Below are positions 56,201 to 63,455 of a stretch of DNA of 64,000 bases, piece by piece. Every line of letters starts with the position of its first letter. Within the stretch, counting starts at the first letter, position 1. The notes beneath the pieces were generated by a model. The model was not told the DNA's origin. It searched no databases and saw nothing but the letters and a program-made list of their open reading frames with translations. A program made the translations under genes and the position numbers. Where the stretch lies: positions 62,001 to 126,000 of the forward strand of contig DASTWZ010000007.1 in NCBI GenBank assembly GCA_035765635.1, given 5' to 3'. This DNA comes from EW11 sp035765635 (lineage in GTDB: Bacteria > Verrucomicrobiota > Verrucomicrobiia > Opitutales > Opitutaceae).

Positions 56201-56423
56201 GCGGCCGATTCTGATGACGTCGTTCGCGTTCATTCTCGGCTGTCTTCCGCTCTTCCTCGCGCAGGGCTCTGGCGCCGTCGCGCGGCGCGTCATGGGCACC
56301 GCAGTGATCGGCGGCATGCTCGCGGCCAGCGTGCTCGCGATCTTTCTAATCCCAGTGACGTTCTACGTCGTGGAAAAACTCGCGCGGGCCAAACGCCATC
56401 CCGCGCCGAAAGCGACGCCGTAA
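53289..56423 (+). CDS. RND efflux transporter, AcrB/MexB (HAE1) type
   Basis: Inner-membrane proton/drug antiporter. The 1044-residue product has the expected start FFINRPIVAMVISIITVLVGIVSML, the proton-relay pair in GLVLAIGLVVDDAIVVVEAVEHH (Asp-Asp, as D407/D408), the second set of helices near ISPAAIFGLSLLFVFLILAALYESWSLPISVLLGVPIAVFG and GLAAKNAILIVEFAK, and periplasmic loops of normal size. Gene order is adaptor then pump. No TolC-like gene follows; the pump presumably uses a channel encoded elsewhere. The next gene is on the opposite strand. Confidence 0.96.
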   Translation: MSRFFINRPIVAMVISIITVLVGIVSMLQLPIAQFPKIAPPEIQVRTAFVGADAQTVEQSVATPIEQQLSGVDQMNYMYSINANNGSLRLTTNFDVTTDPNIDQVLSQMRVGQAQAQLPTEVTNYGVQVIKSLSAPLMLVALHSPKGTYDNLFLANYAYINMNDRLTRVPGISNVTVFGAGEYAMRFWVRPDQLAKLNITVPEIISAVQAQNTVNPAGLIGGEPSPKGQEFTYSIRAQGRLSTPEEFENIVVRAGTDGSIVRLKDVARVELGAQTYALKGLYAGKSAAIMAIYQLPGTNAIDAADGVRKALAELKQAFPEDLDYTVALDTTASVRAGVQEITQTLWEALILVVIVVFVFLQGWRPTLIPLLAVPVSLIGTMVFFPLFGFSINTLSLFGLVLAIGLVVDDAIVVVEAVEHHIEQGMSPRDASLKAMEEVSGPVVAIAIVLAAVFIPTAFIPGITGRLYQQFALTIAISVIISAFNALSLSPALCALLLKPRRPVRGPLGAFYRWFNRWFGRANRGYVGVSRFLIRKSVVSLLILAIFAGLAYWSGTKLPRSFLPEEDQGYMYLSMQLPLGASLQRTEEAAKKVEAVLKETPGVKGYVSVLGFSLLSTVQSTYNAFFFVTLKPWEERTKPEEQYAAIRARLNSQLSKIPDGTVFAFSPPAIPGVGTSGGFTFVLQDRSGGDVAFLSENLAKFLEAARKRPEIANVSTTFLPSVPQMFVDVDRDKVLKQGVEISQVYKTLQAYMGGTFVNYFNRFGRQWQIYVEAEDEFRRNPENLGNFYVRNSAGGMVPLSALTKVEQRSGPEFTMRYNLSRAAQINGAAAPGYSSAQAMDALEEVFKQTMPREMGFGYLGMSYQEQQARNGISPAAIFGLSLLFVFLILAALYESWSLPISVLLGVPIAVFGAYAALIARDMENNVFAQIGLVMLIGLAAKNAILIVEFAKMKYDEGADLIDAALEGAQLRLRPILMTSFAFILGCLPLFLAQGSGAVARRVMGTAVIGGMLAASVLAIFLIPVTFYVVEKLARAKRHPAPKATP

Positions 56424-56438
56424 AAGTTAGACGTTGGT

Positions 56439-56525
56439 GCCCACGAATCACCCGAAGGTCGCGAAACAACCAAGCCATTTACCGCGTTCGATTTCGATTT
56501 CGTGACCTTCGTGTGATTCGTGGGC
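56439..56525. repeat. Inverted repeat, copy E (short form) at convergent gene ends
   Basis: An 87-bp element with 28-bp arms: left starts GCCCACGAATCACCCGAAGG at 56439, right ends GTGTGATTCGTGGGC at 56525. The arms match at about 26 of 28 positions. The inner CACGGA pair seen in copies A, C and D is missing, so this is a shortened form. It lies between the 3' ends of the pump gene and the DUF748 gene and could fold into a terminator-like structure in either direction. Confidence 0.9.
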
Positions 56526-56548
56526 CGAAAAATTCCTCCAGCAGAAAC

Positions 56549-59500
56549 TCATTTCAACTGGAGCGTGACGCGGCGCTTGTCGGTGCCGAAATCAGGCGCG
56601 ACGTCGATGCGGTCTGGTGCAATGCCTCCCTTGGACAAGAGGTATTGCCGGGCCGCCTCGACGCGACTGGCGGCGAGTTGCTGAAGCTCGCGGTCGTCAA
56701 CATGCATCGTTTCCTCGAGCTTGGCGCGCATCTCGGCCAGGCTCGGCGTCGCCTCCGCTTTGATTGATGTCGCGAGAGTTTCGGACGGTTGCGGTGCGGG
56801 TGAAGGCCGAACGGGCGGACGATTTTCTTCCTTCGGGCGCTGCTTGTTGTGTGAAAACCAACGGAAAAGAAAAAAGCGCCGATGCTCCTCTTCTTGTTTT
56901 GGCTCAGGCTCCAGCGTTGGCGGGGGTGTTGGCGTGGGCCGGCGGTTGAACTGCTCTTGATAGAGCGCGGCGATCTTCTGCTCCTCCGCCTCCGGGTAAC
57001 CGACGATCTGATCGGCCGAAGTGATGCTCGGGCTTAAACGGCGAACGTCTTCGAGAACGGATTCCCGGAGTCGCTGTTCGAGCAAACGCGAACGGAGCGT
57101 CGCTGCATCCGACGCCTTGTCGGCCGCGCCGTTCAACCCGAGGCGAAGACCCGGCCGTTCCTGTAATGCTTTGGCCACTACATCGAGTTTGCGCTGCTGA
57201 TCTTCCGCCATTGCGGCTTCACCGGGCGCAAAGTCCACGAACGACAGCTCCTCGCCCGATTTTCCGCCGCCGAACATCGCGCCGATCAAATTGAAGGGCG
57301 AGGTCGCGGCCTTCACGATGATGTTCTTGATCACCTGCATGACCACGCCGCCAATGGCAAAACTCGGGTCATCGAGACTGCCCTGCACCGGCAAATCGAG
57401 AGTGATTTTCCCCTGTGAATCGCGCAGCAGCGCGAGTGCGAGGTGAACCGGAACATGCGGTGCATCGGGACTGTTGGTCGCATCACCTAACGCCAGTTGC
57501 GTGACCACGACGTTGCTGGAGCTATCGAGCTTTCGCTTTTGGATCTTCGCATGCGCGTCGAGCGTGACCGCGCCGGACGAGAGCCGATAGCCGATGAATT
57601 TCCCGACGTACGGACTGAGAGGAACCAAGTTGGAATTTTTCAATTCGAGCCGGAGATCGGCCGAGAGATCCGAGCTGAGCACATTTGCCTTGCCGGTGAT
57701 GGCGAGCGGCGCGGCTTGATTGACCAAGCCCTTGAGATTCACGTCTGCGCGATCGATCTCCGCGGAAGTCGCTCCGGTGATTGTGCCGTTCAGCTGAGTG
57801 ACAGTCGTTCTGACCTGCGGCTGAATTGACTCATCGGTGAAGTTAACCACGCCATCGTTCAGGGTGATGCGGTCGACCGCGATAAAACGCTCCGCTGGGG
57901 GCGTCGCACTGACCGTCGAAGAAGGAGCGGCCTGCGCCGGCGAGGAACCGGAGGGTTGTCGCAGAATTGTGGATACGCTGACGATGTGATCCGGTGAAAT
58001 CGCGACACTGACTTCCGGGCCGGTCAGTGCGACTTCCGTCACCGTGAGGCGCTCGGGTTGCGAACTGTATTGCAGCCCATGTACGCCGAGGGACCGCAGC
58101 TTCATCAAGTCGCCGCCTCGCGCGTCGGTTGTGACGAGAGAAGTAATGTCGGCGTCACCCGAACCGCCGAGCGCGAGTGCATTGGAGGCGGAACTTGCTT
58201 GCGCGCGGAGCCGAACTGTCGCGGCGCCTTGGGAAATGCGCAGATTCGCGAATGCCTCGGCCCAAGGACTCAGGGGGGCGAGCGCCACATTTTCTGCGGC
58301 GACCTGCACATCTGCTTTCAGCGGCTGCGGCGCCACAGTGCCGCTGACGGAAATGTGGCCGCCACCGGGCCCAAGATCTGTGGAAAACTCGATAGGCACG
58401 CCCGTGGCCAGGTCGCCGGAATTGATCCGCTTCGCATCGAAGGTGAGATTCTTGATCTGCAACTCGCCTGGACGTGGCGTGGAATGGTCGAGGATCGTCG
58501 CATTGAAGTCCTTGCCCGAGAGATCAGCCAATTTCACCGTCCACGTGGAAGCCGCTGGTGTCGTCGGAGCTGGCGTCGTCGAGGCGGAGTTCGATGAGTT
58601 CGATGAGTTCGATGACGCTGCGAGTGACGGCGCGGGGGCGGTGGAGTTCGATGCGGAGTTGTTGCGCGGCGAAGCCGGAATCAGGCGCATGAGATTGATG
58701 CCCTGGGCATCACGACGGACGACAACGTCGCCGCCGTTGAAAACCGTCCGGCCGATCTCGACCGACATTTTCTGAAGATCAGCCGCGATCGGCGCGATCT
58801 CGATATCGCGCAGGGTGATCAGCGGATCTTTTTGGCCGCGTTCTGCGATTTCGACGTGATGAACTTGGACTCCGGCGTCCGTGATGCGCAGCTGCGGTTT
58901 GTTGTTCTCGATCGTGAATTCGTATGGCAGCTGCACGTCCACGGTGCCGTCGAGCAGATCGAAGGGCGCGTACTCTTGATAATACGGCGCGTACTTTTTC
59001 ATGGCGAACTGGGTGACGCGCAGCTCGCCATTGGAGCGCAGCGGCGCGAGGGAAATGTTTCCCGTCCATTCGACCGATTCACTCGATTCCGTACTCGCGC
59101 GGAACACACCGGGAGCGCCGCCTCGCAGCGTGTGAAATTCGCGGAGGACAAAAGTCGTGGGCCCGACGTGAGTGCGAAACACCTCCGGCCGGCTCGCATC
59201 CACATATTCGATTTCGGCGCGGCTGACGGAGAGCCGGTCGATGGACAAGCCCCATTCGCTGCTCGACTGTGAGGGTTTCGCGTGCGAGGGCGGGATGATG
59301 TCGGCGATATTGAGGACGCCGTCCTTCGAGACGTTCAGCCGCCCGGCAAAACCGTCGAGTTCGAGTTCGGAAAAATGGATGTCGTGCTTGGTGAGATCGA
59401 AGAGCTGGAAATTGACGTGCAACTTGGCCCAGCCGACCAGCGGTTCGCCATCATGGTCTTTGACCAGGAGGCGCTCGATATCCAGCGCGAGAATGAGCGG

Positions 59501-59719
59501 ATTGAAACTGACGTGGCCTACGGTTACGGGGCGTTTGAGTTGTTCGCTGGCGCGTTTCTCGATTTGGCTGCGGATGATGGGCGGAGCGACGAAGAAGCCG
59601 AGTAGGACGTAAATGACGTACAGGACGGCCAGACCGATCAAGAAACGGATCCAGAGGGGTAAACGGGTCTGACGGCGCGCTCGATCGCGGCGCAGTTGTC
59701 GAATGTTCGGGGTGCTCAC
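56549..59719 (-). CDS. DUF748 (AsmA-like) protein
   Basis: A large envelope protein with an N-terminal membrane anchor (WIRFLIGLAVLYVIYVLLGFFV, about residues 23-44 from the chosen start). Several hundred residues of AsmA-like repeated beta segments follow (RPVTVGHVSFNPLILALDIERLLVKDHDG, SELELDGFAGRLNVSKDGVLNIADIIPP and so on). A central Ser/Asn/Thr-rich linker (about residues 355-390) and a C-terminal OmpA-like domain with DFAPGEAAMAEDQQRKLDVVAKALQERPGLRLGLNGAAD and SRVEAARQYLLSKGGI are visible. The GTG at 59719 gives 1056 residues; an upstream GTG at 59800 is possible. Proteins of this type are linked to outer-membrane lipid transport and assembly, but the exact role is unclear. Confidence 0.8.
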   Translation of the reverse strand: MSTPNIRQLRRDRARRQTRLPLWIRFLIGLAVLYVIYVLLGFFVAPPIIRSQIEKRASEQLKRPVTVGHVSFNPLILALDIERLLVKDHDGEPLVGWAKLHVNFQLFDLTKHDIHFSELELDGFAGRLNVSKDGVLNIADIIPPSHAKPSQSSSEWGLSIDRLSVSRAEIEYVDASRPEVFRTHVGPTTFVLREFHTLRGGAPGVFRASTESSESVEWTGNISLAPLRSNGELRVTQFAMKKYAPYYQEYAPFDLLDGTVDVQLPYEFTIENNKPQLRITDAGVQVHHVEIAERGQKDPLITLRDIEIAPIAADLQKMSVEIGRTVFNGGDVVVRRDAQGINLMRLIPASPRNNSASNSTAPAPSLAASSNSSNSSNSASTTPAPTTPAASTWTVKLADLSGKDFNATILDHSTPRPGELQIKNLTFDAKRINSGDLATGVPIEFSTDLGPGGGHISVSGTVAPQPLKADVQVAAENVALAPLSPWAEAFANLRISQGAATVRLRAQASSASNALALGGSGDADITSLVTTDARGGDLMKLRSLGVHGLQYSSQPERLTVTEVALTGPEVSVAISPDHIVSVSTILRQPSGSSPAQAAPSSTVSATPPAERFIAVDRITLNDGVVNFTDESIQPQVRTTVTQLNGTITGATSAEIDRADVNLKGLVNQAAPLAITGKANVLSSDLSADLRLELKNSNLVPLSPYVGKFIGYRLSSGAVTLDAHAKIQKRKLDSSSNVVVTQLALGDATNSPDAPHVPVHLALALLRDSQGKITLDLPVQGSLDDPSFAIGGVVMQVIKNIIVKAATSPFNLIGAMFGGGKSGEELSFVDFAPGEAAMAEDQQRKLDVVAKALQERPGLRLGLNGAADKASDAATLRSRLLEQRLRESVLEDVRRLSPSITSADQIVGYPEAEEQKIAALYQEQFNRRPTPTPPPTLEPEPKQEEEHRRFFLFRWFSHNKQRPKEENRPPVRPSPAPQPSETLATSIKAEATPSLAEMRAKLEETMHVDDRELQQLAASRVEAARQYLLSKGGIAPDRIDVAPDFGTDKRRVTLQLK

Positions 59720-60006
59720 TTCTGCCCAAGTAAATGCAGTGTCGAACACGGGCAAGCTAGTGATGCAGAGGCTCGCGCGAGAATTGGCGGGTCCAAACAC
59801 ACCGCTTTCTTTCCCATGTGAATTGCCCAGGCGGAGTACGCCGTGAAAGGAAAGCTCTCGCCGGTTCCCTGGAGCTCATACGAGTCGTGAACCGAAACCC
59901 TAAATGTTCTGCTTCAAAGGCCTGTAAAACAAGCAGGATGCCACATCGCGGCTTCCAGAGCTTTGACGAGTTCGGCAAAACTCATCAACTTGCCCCGGAA
60001 TTGAAG

Positions 60007-60471
60007 ATGGAAGTCAAAGCGCCTGGCCTCGAAACGTTCTTGCACGAGATGATTCCTCTCGCGCGAGCGATGGGCGTGCGGATCGAAGTGAGCGACGAGA
60101 ACAAGCTCGTGCTCATCGCGCCGCATGAACCCAATCGGAATTCGCTGAACACGGCATTCGGCGGCAGCCTCGTCGCGCTCGCGACATTGGCCGGTTATGG
60201 CGTGGTCTGGGAGCTGATGCGCAACGAGCGCGCCGAATGGCACATCGTCGTCAAGGACAGCAAAGCCGCGTACCGCAAGCCGGTGCTCGGAGAACTCCGC
60301 GCGATTTGCGAACGGCCGACCAAGGCCGCGCTGGAAGAATTCAAGATGGCTCTGGCGCGTTATGGAAAAGCGAAATTGAAACTGCGCGCCGCGGTGATCG
60401 AAAAGGACAGCGTGGCGGTGGATTTCCAGGCGGCGTTTGTCGTTTCGCGCCCAGCGCTGACGCCGATCTAA
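60007..60471 (+). CDS. Thioesterase of the YiiD C-terminal type
   Basis: The product of 154 residues from ATG 60007 contains the thioesterase domain found at the C-terminus of YiiD: LETFLHEMIPLARAMGVRIEVSDENKLVLIAPHEPNRNSLNTAFGGSLVALATLAGYGVVWELM, then VVKDSKAAYRKPVLGELRAICE. The hot-dog helix with NSLNTAFGGSLVALATLAGYG is typical. The frame is open further upstream (another ATG at 59938), but without domain similarity. The gene stands alone, divergent from DUF748, with a 287-bp gap between in which nothing specific was recognised. Confidence 0.75.
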   Translation: MEVKAPGLETFLHEMIPLARAMGVRIEVSDENKLVLIAPHEPNRNSLNTAFGGSLVALATLAGYGVVWELMRNERAEWHIVVKDSKAAYRKPVLGELRAICERPTKAALEEFKMALARYGKAKLKLRAAVIEKDSVAVDFQAAFVVSRPALTPI

Positions 60472-60521
60472 CGCGCGACCTGAGCCACGAGAATTTCGCG
60501 CAGCGACGGATTTTTTTTGGG

Positions 60522-60725
60522 GCCGCGAAGAGGCTCAAAATTCGCAAAGAGGATTTTTGTTAGGCTGACGCGGCTCAGATATTCGTCACCCGGGAGCGGT
60601 CTGGTATTTTGGTTTGGAGTTACAAACCAATACCCCAACCGCGCGGAGCGCTGGCCTCCTGGCCGGCAACCTAACGGATCGCCGCCTCAGAATCCTCTTT
60701 GCGTTTTTTTGTGCCTCCTTGCGGC
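60522..60725. repeat. Long inverted repeat between convergent genes
   Basis: Left arm 60522-60555 (GCCGCGAAGAGGCTCAAAAT...) resembles the reverse complement of right arm 60691-60725 over about 35 bp, both with GCAAAGAGGATT-type words. An inner hairpin GGTATTTTGGTTTG (60603-60616) with CAAACCAATACC (60623-60634) carries a 2-nt bulge. It fills most of the 268-bp gap between the thioesterase and YcxB-like 3' ends and may be another mobile or regulatory repeat. Confidence 0.7.
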
Positions 60726-60739
60726 TAAAAATCTGTCCG

Positions 60740-61285
60740 TCAGGCCTGTGGCGGGCCCAGGTGGCGCCTGAGCATTTGTTTCACTTCGGAAAAGGTTTCC
60801 GCACTTCGAAAACCGCGCTGCGGGAAAATGTGAAACTGGGTCGGCGCGTGATAAACGAGAATCACGTTTTCGTTATCCTTCCACTTCCGGAGCAATGACC
60901 AGGGCGCTTTGATTTGGCGGCGCACACTGTCGAGCAGCAGGCCCTCCTCGGTGAAGGAGACGATCAAGGGATCCGACAGATGCGGGTTGGCTCGAAAAAT
61001 CCGCGAGACGCGCCAGGGCAGAAAAATGAAAAACAACAATGCGCCGTAAGCGACGCCCGCGGGCAGAACCCACCATCCCCGCGGCAAAACTTGTCCGCGA
61101 ATGATCATCCAGACCTCCTGGCTCAACCCGACGACGAGGCAGAAGGCGAAGAGGTAGAGGACGATCCGCCCGAAGATTTTTGGGCGAAAATGCAGCCGCT
61201 GGGCCGCGAGGAAATCCGCGACGCTGAGCGCGCACTCGAACTTGATCGGCGCGCGCGGCTCCTCGTTCGATGAGCTTCCGGCCAT
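60740..61285 (-). CDS. YcxB-like membrane protein
   Basis: The 181-residue product from ATG 61285 has two membrane helices (about residues 39-59, IFGRIVLYLFAFCLVVGLSQEVWMI, and 68-86, WWVLPAGVAYGALLFFIFL). A cytoplasmic domain follows with HLSDPLIVSFTEEGLLLDSVRRQIKAPWSLLRKWKDNENVILVYHAPTQFHIFPQRGFRS, matching the YcxB-like C-terminal domain. Function is unknown. It begins directly after the dUTPase-like stop (1 bp), so both are in one operon. Confidence 0.75.
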   Translation of the reverse strand: MAGSSSNEEPRAPIKFECALSVADFLAAQRLHFRPKIFGRIVLYLFAFCLVVGLSQEVWMIIRGQVLPRGWWVLPAGVAYGALLFFIFLPWRVSRIFRANPHLSDPLIVSFTEEGLLLDSVRRQIKAPWSLLRKWKDNENVILVYHAPTQFHIFPQRGFRSAETFSEVKQMLRRHLGPPQA

Positions 61286-61286
61286 C

Positions 61287-61658
61287 TCAAATGTGCCGCG
61301 AATCGGTTTCGTCCTTCTTGACGTAGCCGCTTTCCTGGCGCGCGTGATTGACCTGATTCTTTTTGACGTAGGCCTGGTAAACGTCATCCGCGGTCATGCC
61401 GAGCGTCTGGGCGAGCGACACGAGAAAATGAAAGAGGTCGACCACTTCGACCTTCGCGTTCTGTTCGTCGAATTTCTGGTATTTGGCCCACCATTTCCAC
61501 GGCACCGAGTCGATCAGCTCGGCCGTTTCCTGCTGGAGCGCGCGGGTGTAGTTCAAAATCCACTTGGCCTTCTCCTCGTCCGTTTGCGGCGGGAGCGTCA
61601 CGCCGATGCGCGCGTTCAGAGCGCCCTGCATGCGAAAGATTTCCTCGAGTTTATCCAT
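61287..61658 (-). CDS. Dimeric dUTPase-like nucleotide pyrophosphohydrolase (MazG-related)
   Basis: All-alpha NTP pyrophosphohydrolase fold. The 123-residue product from ATG 61658 has MDKLEEIFRMQGALNARIG, then WILNYTRALQQETAELIDSVPWKWW with the E-xx-E metal-binding helix, DLFHFLVSLAQTLGM with the second acidic pattern (EVVDLFHF), and VYQAYVKKNQVN. These match the dimeric dUTPase branch of the superfamily. The likely reaction is dUTP to dUMP and PPi, limiting uracil in DNA. It is the first gene of the pair with the YcxB-like gene. A 35-bp tandem repeat lies upstream; the frame is open through it, but the 35-bp unit is not a multiple of three. Confidence 0.75.
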   Translation of the reverse strand: MDKLEEIFRMQGALNARIGVTLPPQTDEEKAKWILNYTRALQQETAELIDSVPWKWWAKYQKFDEQNAKVEVVDLFHFLVSLAQTLGMTADDVYQAYVKKNQVNHARQESGYVKKDETDSRHI

Positions 61659-61681
61659 AAGGGATCGTGGGTACGTCGAGG

Positions 61682-61920
61682 CCGGGGGAGTGGCAAGCCT
61701 CCCGTCTTCGCTCTTCGAGCTTCGACGGGGCAAGCCCGTGGTTGGGTTCTTGAGCTTCGACGGGGCGAGGCCGTGGTTGGGTTCTTGAGCTTGGACGGGG
61801 CGAGGCCGTCTTCGGGCTGGGAGCTTCGACGGGAAAGGGGCGTCTTCGGGGTCTTCGGTTGCGATGAGGTGGGGTCCGTCTTCGCTCTTCGAGCTACGAC
61901 GAGACAAGCGGCTGCTCGGA
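61682..61920. repeat. 35-bp tandem repeat (about seven units)
   Basis: Units of 35 bp start near 61682, 61717, 61752, 61787 (34 bp), 61821, 61856 and 61891. The clearest begin GAGCTTCGACGGGGCAAGCC, GAGCTTCGACGGGGCGAGGC and GAGCTTGGACGGGGCGAGGC; later units are degraded. It fills most of the 410-bp gene-free stretch (61659-62068) between the dUTPase-like gene and the Arg/Gly-rich gene. It may vary in copy number between strains. Confidence 0.85.
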
Positions 61921-62068
61921 GATAAATGTTGCTGAAAGCGGTCGTGTGACGAATGTTCTACGACTGGCGTGCGTCGAGCGTGACGTTTCTTTCCGCTCCG
62001 CGTGCCGAACAACCCTTGGCGCCGCTCATTATTCAGCGGGCGCCATCAACTAAAAACAAACATAAGTC

Positions 62069-63322
62069 ATGTCTGATTCAGAAACGTCCGGCGAGCCGAA
62101 GGTGGCTTCCGCCGAGACGAATAGCGCGCCTCCTGCCGCGGCGAATTCCGCGCCCCAGGAAAATGCCGCCACGCCCGCCTTTGGTTTTGCGGGAACGCGC
62201 GGTTCAGGTCTCGCGCGCGGAAAACGCGGTTCATCATCCGCGACAGCCACCTCGAGCAACGCCCCGAAGGGCGATTACAAACCGACCGCCATCCAGGTGG
62301 TCACGGCGGAACGCGAGTACAAAAACCCGTTCGCGCCTGAGCAGCCTGCAGCCGTCGCCGAACCCGCGACTCCCGCGAGTCCAACGCCCGCCGCAGCCAC
62401 GCCTGCTCCTGTCAGCCCCATCGCGAGTGCGCCCGCCGCACCCGCTTCCGTCAGCAATCCTCAAAGCGTCGAAGCGCAGCCGCAACCGAAGCCTGCGGCG
62501 CCTTCGATTCCCGAACCTAAGGCCGAGCTCAAGATCCTCCCTCCGGAAGATCGCGCCCGTCCTGCCCAGAGCTGGGAAAGCAACTCCTTCCCACAAGGCG
62601 CGCGCCCTGAAAACGCCGCTCCTTCAACCAGCGAAACCCCTCCGCAGCCACGCCGTGAAGAGCGCGGCACCTTCCGACCGGAACGGCGCGAAGGCGGTCC
62701 ACGTTTCAACGAAGCTCGCGGCGAACAAGCACCGCGGGACGTTCGAGAAGGCCGTGAGCCACGCGAGTTTCGTGAGCCTCGCGAACCGCGTGAACCCCGC
62801 GAATCGCGTGAACCTCGTGAGCCGCGCCAGCCGCGCGAGGGTCGTGAGAATCGCGAAGGACGCGACCGCGGTGAAAATCGCGGCCAACGCCAATTCCAGC
62901 CGCGCGAACGCTCGTTCGAATCGCGTCCGATCCCGGCCGCGCCCGAACCGGCCAAAAAAGGTTTCTTCGGTTGGCTGAAGGGTCTCTTCAGCGACACTCC
63001 GGAAACGACCACGGCAGCATCGACACCCAGCACGCAGCCTGGCGAGCGCCGTCCATACGATCCAAACCGCGGACAACACCGCGGCGGCGGTCATCGCAAT
63101 CGCGGCGGCTATCGCGGTGAAAACCGCGGCGGCGAAAATCGCGGACCTCGCGAAGGCGGCCAGTTCGCCGACGAAGGTTCCCGCGAGGGCGGCGAAGGCC
63201 GTTTCGACGGCGGACAGCGCCGTCGGCGTCACCGCGGCGGTCGCGGACGCGGCGGTTTCCGCGGCGAAAATCGCGGCGGCGACCAACGCTCCGGCGAGGG
63301 CGGTGGTCCGAGCAACGGATAA
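62069..63322 (+). CDS. Arg/Gly-rich, proline-rich disordered protein
   Basis: A 417-residue low-complexity protein. Residues 1-150 are Ala/Pro/Ser-rich, with AFGFAGTRGSGLARGKRG and KGDYKPTAIQVVTAEREYKNPFAPEQ. Residues about 195-265 carry REPREFREPREPREP-type repeats. The middle has a conserved-looking KKGFFGWLKGLFSD segment (about 296-309). The C-terminus is RGG-type (RGGHRNRGGYRGENRGG and RRRRHRGGRGRGGFRGENRGG), as in many RNA-binding proteins. No catalytic domain is visible. The gene is followed by a terminator and then murA. Function is unknown; RNA or ribosome association is a guess from composition. Confidence 0.7.
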   Translation: MSDSETSGEPKVASAETNSAPPAAANSAPQENAATPAFGFAGTRGSGLARGKRGSSSATATSSNAPKGDYKPTAIQVVTAEREYKNPFAPEQPAAVAEPATPASPTPAAATPAPVSPIASAPAAPASVSNPQSVEAQPQPKPAAPSIPEPKAELKILPPEDRARPAQSWESNSFPQGARPENAAPSTSETPPQPRREERGTFRPERREGGPRFNEARGEQAPRDVREGREPREFREPREPREPRESREPREPRQPREGRENREGRDRGENRGQRQFQPRERSFESRPIPAAPEPAKKGFFGWLKGLFSDTPETTTAASTPSTQPGERRPYDPNRGQHRGGGHRNRGGYRGENRGGENRGPREGGQFADEGSREGGEGRFDGGQRRRRHRGGRGRGGFRGENRGGDQRSGEGGGPSNG

Positions 63323-63335
63323 AACCGATCACTTC

Positions 63336-63365
63336 AGGCGCTCGCGCAGGCGGGCGCCTTTTTTT
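63336..63365 (+). terminator. Rho-independent terminator after the Arg/Gly-rich gene
   Basis: AGGCGCTCGC (63336-63345) pairs with GCGGGCGCCT (63350-63359, one G-T pair) around GCAG, followed by seven T residues (63359-63365). It lies 14 bp past the stop. Confidence 0.88.
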
Positions 63366-63455
63366 GTGCCGTGAAATGCCGGATAAAACCGCTTTCGCAC
63401 TTGAGTGCGCACGCCACTGAGACGAACTCTCGCACACACTTTCACTGCGCTTTTC

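Noticed and set aside
61953..62978. Long plus-strand open frame overlapping the Arg/Gly-rich gene
   Set aside because: Composition (Arg/Pro/Ser/Lys) is that expected for an alternative frame of a GC-rich repetitive gene; the 62069 frame has a coherent RGG/REP pattern and a terminator at its end.
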